64,000 nt of DNA from RI-153 sp041391225 (lineage in GTDB: Bacteria; Chloroflexota; Anaerolineae; Caldilineales; Caldilineaceae): contig JAWKOL010000002.1 in assembly GCA_041391225.1 (NCBI GenBank), positions 372,001-436,000 of the forward strand, read 5' to 3'. Below, in pieces: positions 62,097 to 64,000 of this stretch. The position numbers were made by a program, and so were the translations under genes. A model generated the notes under the pieces. The model searched no databases, had not been told where the DNA came from, and saw only the letters and a program-made list of their open reading frames with translations. Position 1 is the stretch's first letter; each line of letters begins with the position of its first letter.

Positions 62097-62863
62097 TTCC
62101 CCCATCCACCGACAACACCTGCCCCGTGATCCACCCTGCGTAGCCCGGCGCGAAGAAGAGGACGGCGTGAGCGATGTCTTCGGGGCTGCCCAGGCGCTGG
62201 AGCGCGATACGCGCCACCAATTCGCGTTGACCGTCTTCGCCGTAGGATTGCCACTGCTTCTCTGTGGTGGGGTTGGAACGCACGAAGCCAGGAAGCGATG
62301 TTGTTGACAGTGATCTGCCACGGCCCCAACTCGTGGGCAAGCTGGCGCGTGAGCCGATCTGCGCCGCTTTGGCCGACGCGTACGCCTGGATGCCGGTGAG
62401 GCTCACGCCCAACCCCGCCCCGCTGGAAATGTTGACGATGCGCCCCCAGCGGGCGTCTTTCATCCCCGGCGCCACAGCTTGGCATTGCGAAGTTGAAGGC
62501 CGCGGTCACATTGACCGCAAAGATGCCGTTCCAATCCGCCATCGATACCTCTTCCAGCGGACGCCCCACCTGGCCCAGCACACCGCCAGCGTTGTTGACG
62601 AGAATGTCGACACGCCCCGACGCCTGTGCCGCCTCGGCCACGAAGGCGCGCACCGCATCCTGATCGGTGACATCAACGCAGCGCGCGTGGATCGATCCTG
62701 GCGCGCTGGCGGCGAGGCGCTGTGTCTCCGCAAGTTCGTCGAGCAGCAGATCGCAGCCCCACACGTCCGCGCCGCGCTGGGCAAACGCCAGCGCTATCGC
62801 CCGCCCAAACCCATGCGCCGCCCCGGTGACAATCACGGTCTTGTCTGTGAATTCGATGATCAT
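62086..62863 (-). CDS. Short-chain dehydrogenase/reductase (SDR), frameshifts
   Basis: ATG at 62863 (MIIEFTDKTVIVTGAAHGFG). Rossmann TGAAHGFGRAIALAFAQ, then CDLLLDELAET, ILVNNAGGVLGQVG, and the catalytic SSGAGLGVSLTGIQAYASAK (Tyr and Lys of YASAK). C-terminal TGQVLSVDGGSDA. Three frames are needed: breaks near 62480, 62355 and 62300. Together they give the classical ~250-residue SDR. Oxidises or reduces an alcohol or ketone with NAD(P); substrate unknown. The last codons lie in the R2 repeat. Same strand as the aminotransferase upstream and the exporter downstream. Confidence 0.82.
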
Positions 62864-62956
62864 AACGTCCTCTAGCTCCCCTCGCAACGGGGGAGAACTG
62901 TTGTTGTGTTGAGCGAGTGATGCTTTTCAGAGTATAGAGCGAAACCAGCAGAAGAT

Positions 62957-62992
62957 GATGCACGGAGGCACACGAAGATGCCTCCGTGCATC
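62957..62992. terminator. Perfect 14-bp hairpin after the aminotransferase gene (R1-related)
   Basis: GATGCACGGAGGCA (62957-62970) and TGCCTCCGTGCATC (62979-62992) with an 8-base loop CACGAAGA, which carries the R1 word. It lies 20 bases after the aminotransferase stop, on the minus strand. Trailing CTCTGG as in other R1 copies. May act as a terminator. Confidence 0.6.
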
Positions 62993-63011
62993 AATATCTC
63001 TCTGGTCTGTC

Positions 63012-64000
63012 TTACTCGGGGATCACGGACGCGATGGCGTTGACGGCGAGGTCGATCTCTTCTTCGCTGACGATGAGCGGCGGCAGCAGGCGCAGGACGG
63101 TGGTCCCCGCGGGCAGGGCGATGACGCTGTGCTCGTCCATGAGCGCTTTGAGGAAGGGCGCAACCTTGCTGCGCAGATCGATGCCGATCATCAGGCCCAG
63201 GCCGCGGATCTCGCGCACCATGCGGCGTCCGGCGAGGGCAGTCTCCAACTTCTGGTGGAGCAACTCACCCATTTCGGCGGCGCGTTCGATCAAGCTTTCG
63301 CTTTGGTAGGTCTCCAACGCTGCCAGCCCCGCCGCGCAGGCCAGCGGGTTGCCGCCGAAAGTGCTGCCATGCGCGCCGCTGAAGAGCGATTCCTGGATCT
63401 GTCCACTATAGACGATAGCTGCCATGGGGAAGCCGCCGCCTAACCCCTTCGCCGTGGTGATCATGTCGGGGTGCAGGTCGAAATGCTGGTGGGCGAACCA
63501 ACGACCGGTGCGGAAACCCGTCTGCACCTCGTCGAAGACAAGCAGCGCGCCGTGTTGGCGGCAGATCCGCTCTGCACCGGCCCAATACTCGGGCGTCGCC
63601 ACATTGACCCCACCCTCGCCCTGCACCGCTTCCATAAAGACGGCGGCGGTCTGGTCATCGACCATCGCTTCCAACTCCTCCAGGTTGCCGTAGGCCACGT
63701 GTTCCACGTCGGGCAGTAGCGGACCGAACTTCTCGCGGTATTTCGGGTTCCACGTCAGCGAGACTGCACCCACGGTGCGCCCGTGGAAACCGTTCTTTGT
63801 GGCGATGATCTTGGTGCGTCCGGTGGCGAGGCGGGCGAACTTGATCGCGCCGTCGTTGGCCTCGGCGCCGCTGTTGGCCAGGAAGGCGTGTCCCAGGTGT
63901 GCGGGCGTCACCTCGATCAGCTTCTCCAGGAAGCGGGCGCGCACATCGTTGTAAAAGAAACTGGGGCAGGCGTGCAACGTCTGTGCCTGCTCGGCAATCG
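63012..64000 (-). CDS. argD: Acetylornithine/acetyl-lysine-type aminotransferase (class III), 5' end outside window
   Basis: The frame is open to the window edge (the upstream codons read AEQAQT then LHACPSFFYND), so the gene starts beyond 64000. PLP-phosphate site LANSGAEANDGAIKFAR; Glu-Ala/Gln site FMEAVQGEGGVNVATPEYWA; PLP Asp in LLVFDEVQTGFRTGRW; Lys in MITTAKGLGGGFPMAAIVYS; and FGGNPLACAAGLAALE. These match ArgD-type enzymes, which take part in arginine and/or LysW-dependent lysine synthesis. The LysJ alternative cannot be excluded without neighbours. The 3' end has a hairpin terminator. The SDR gene follows after about 150 bases. Confidence 0.88.
   Translation of the reverse strand, partial: IAEQAQTLHACPSFFYNDVRARFLEKLIEVTPAHLGHAFLANSGAEANDGAIKFARLATGRTKIIATKNGFHGRTVGAVSLTWNPKYREKFGPLLPDVEHVAYGNLEELEAMVDDQTAAVFMEAVQGEGGVNVATPEYWAGAERICRQHGALLVFDEVQTGFRTGRWFAHQHFDLHPDMITTAKGLGGGFPMAAIVYSGQIQESLFSGAHGSTFGGNPLACAAGLAALETYQSESLIERAAEMGELLHQKLETALAGRRMVREIRGLGLMIGIDLRSKVAPFLKALMDEHSVIALPAGTTVLRLLPPLIVSEEEIDLAVNAIASVIPE

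Overview
The window looks like part of a chromosome of an uncultivated Chloroflexota bacterium, most likely Anaerolineae/Caldilineae-like. This is inferred from gene style, not from a marker gene. The signs are high GC; large BTAD/NB-ARC/TPR regulators; many Cys-anchored lipoprotein binding proteins; secreted beta-propeller and Thr-Pro-linker proteins; a deazaflavin-type oxidoreductase; and secreted proteins ending in a YLP-type tail. No rRNA, tRNA, CRISPR array or insertion sequence was seen.

Layout. 1-8.7 kb: the 3' part of a TPR regulator, then a secreted cluster (small protein plus beta-helix protein, a plastocyanin-like protein, a broken F420-type oxidoreductase, a broken VIT/VWA protein). 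8.8-12.6 kb (minus): aldo/keto reductase, MFS transporter and Gfo/Idh/MocA dehydrogenase, a carbohydrate-flavoured set. 12.7-17.8 kb: a YdeI-like protein, then on the minus strand a PIG-L-like protein, an LCM-type methyltransferase, an Asp-box propeller protein and a class I methyltransferase. 18.0-21.9 kb: an Opp/Dpp-type binding protein with two permeases but no ATPases. 22.1-23.6 kb: a zinc module (SmtB/CzrA-type ArsR repressor and a His-rich CDF exporter) with a visible candidate operator. 23.8-30.3 kb (minus): a complete second Opp-type ABC system. 31.0-37.2 kb: an iron-siderophore-type ABC system whose binding protein carries two binding domains, with a sucrase/ferredoxin-like protein between the ATPase and the binding protein. 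37.2-46.4 kb: a 1,088-residue BTAD regulator, an LVIVD propeller protein, an NB-ARC ATPase overlapping a TPR protein, and an NHL propeller protein. 46.8-55.3 kb: a nuclease-like fragment joined to a large secreted protein, an internally deleted response-regulator/kinase, and a roughly 1,540-codon PAS/GAF histidine kinase. 55.5-64 kb: a GHL6-like glycoside hydrolase, a cystathionine-synthase-family enzyme, a lipoprotein hydrolase, an MFS exporter, an SDR and the 3' part of an ArgD-type aminotransferase.

Two features run across the window. First, dispersed hairpin elements are built from iterated short words. There are several sequence families with one architecture, sitting mainly at gene 3' ends and sometimes supplying the stop codon. 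Second, at least a dozen genes are interrupted by single-base indels that preserve the protein in another frame. Several of these are in homopolymers, which points to sequencing or assembly error more than gene death. Coordinates of such genes are given as the whole reconstructed span. Two abrupt gene-to-gene junctions near 47.2 and 50.67 kb may be assembly joins or real deletions.
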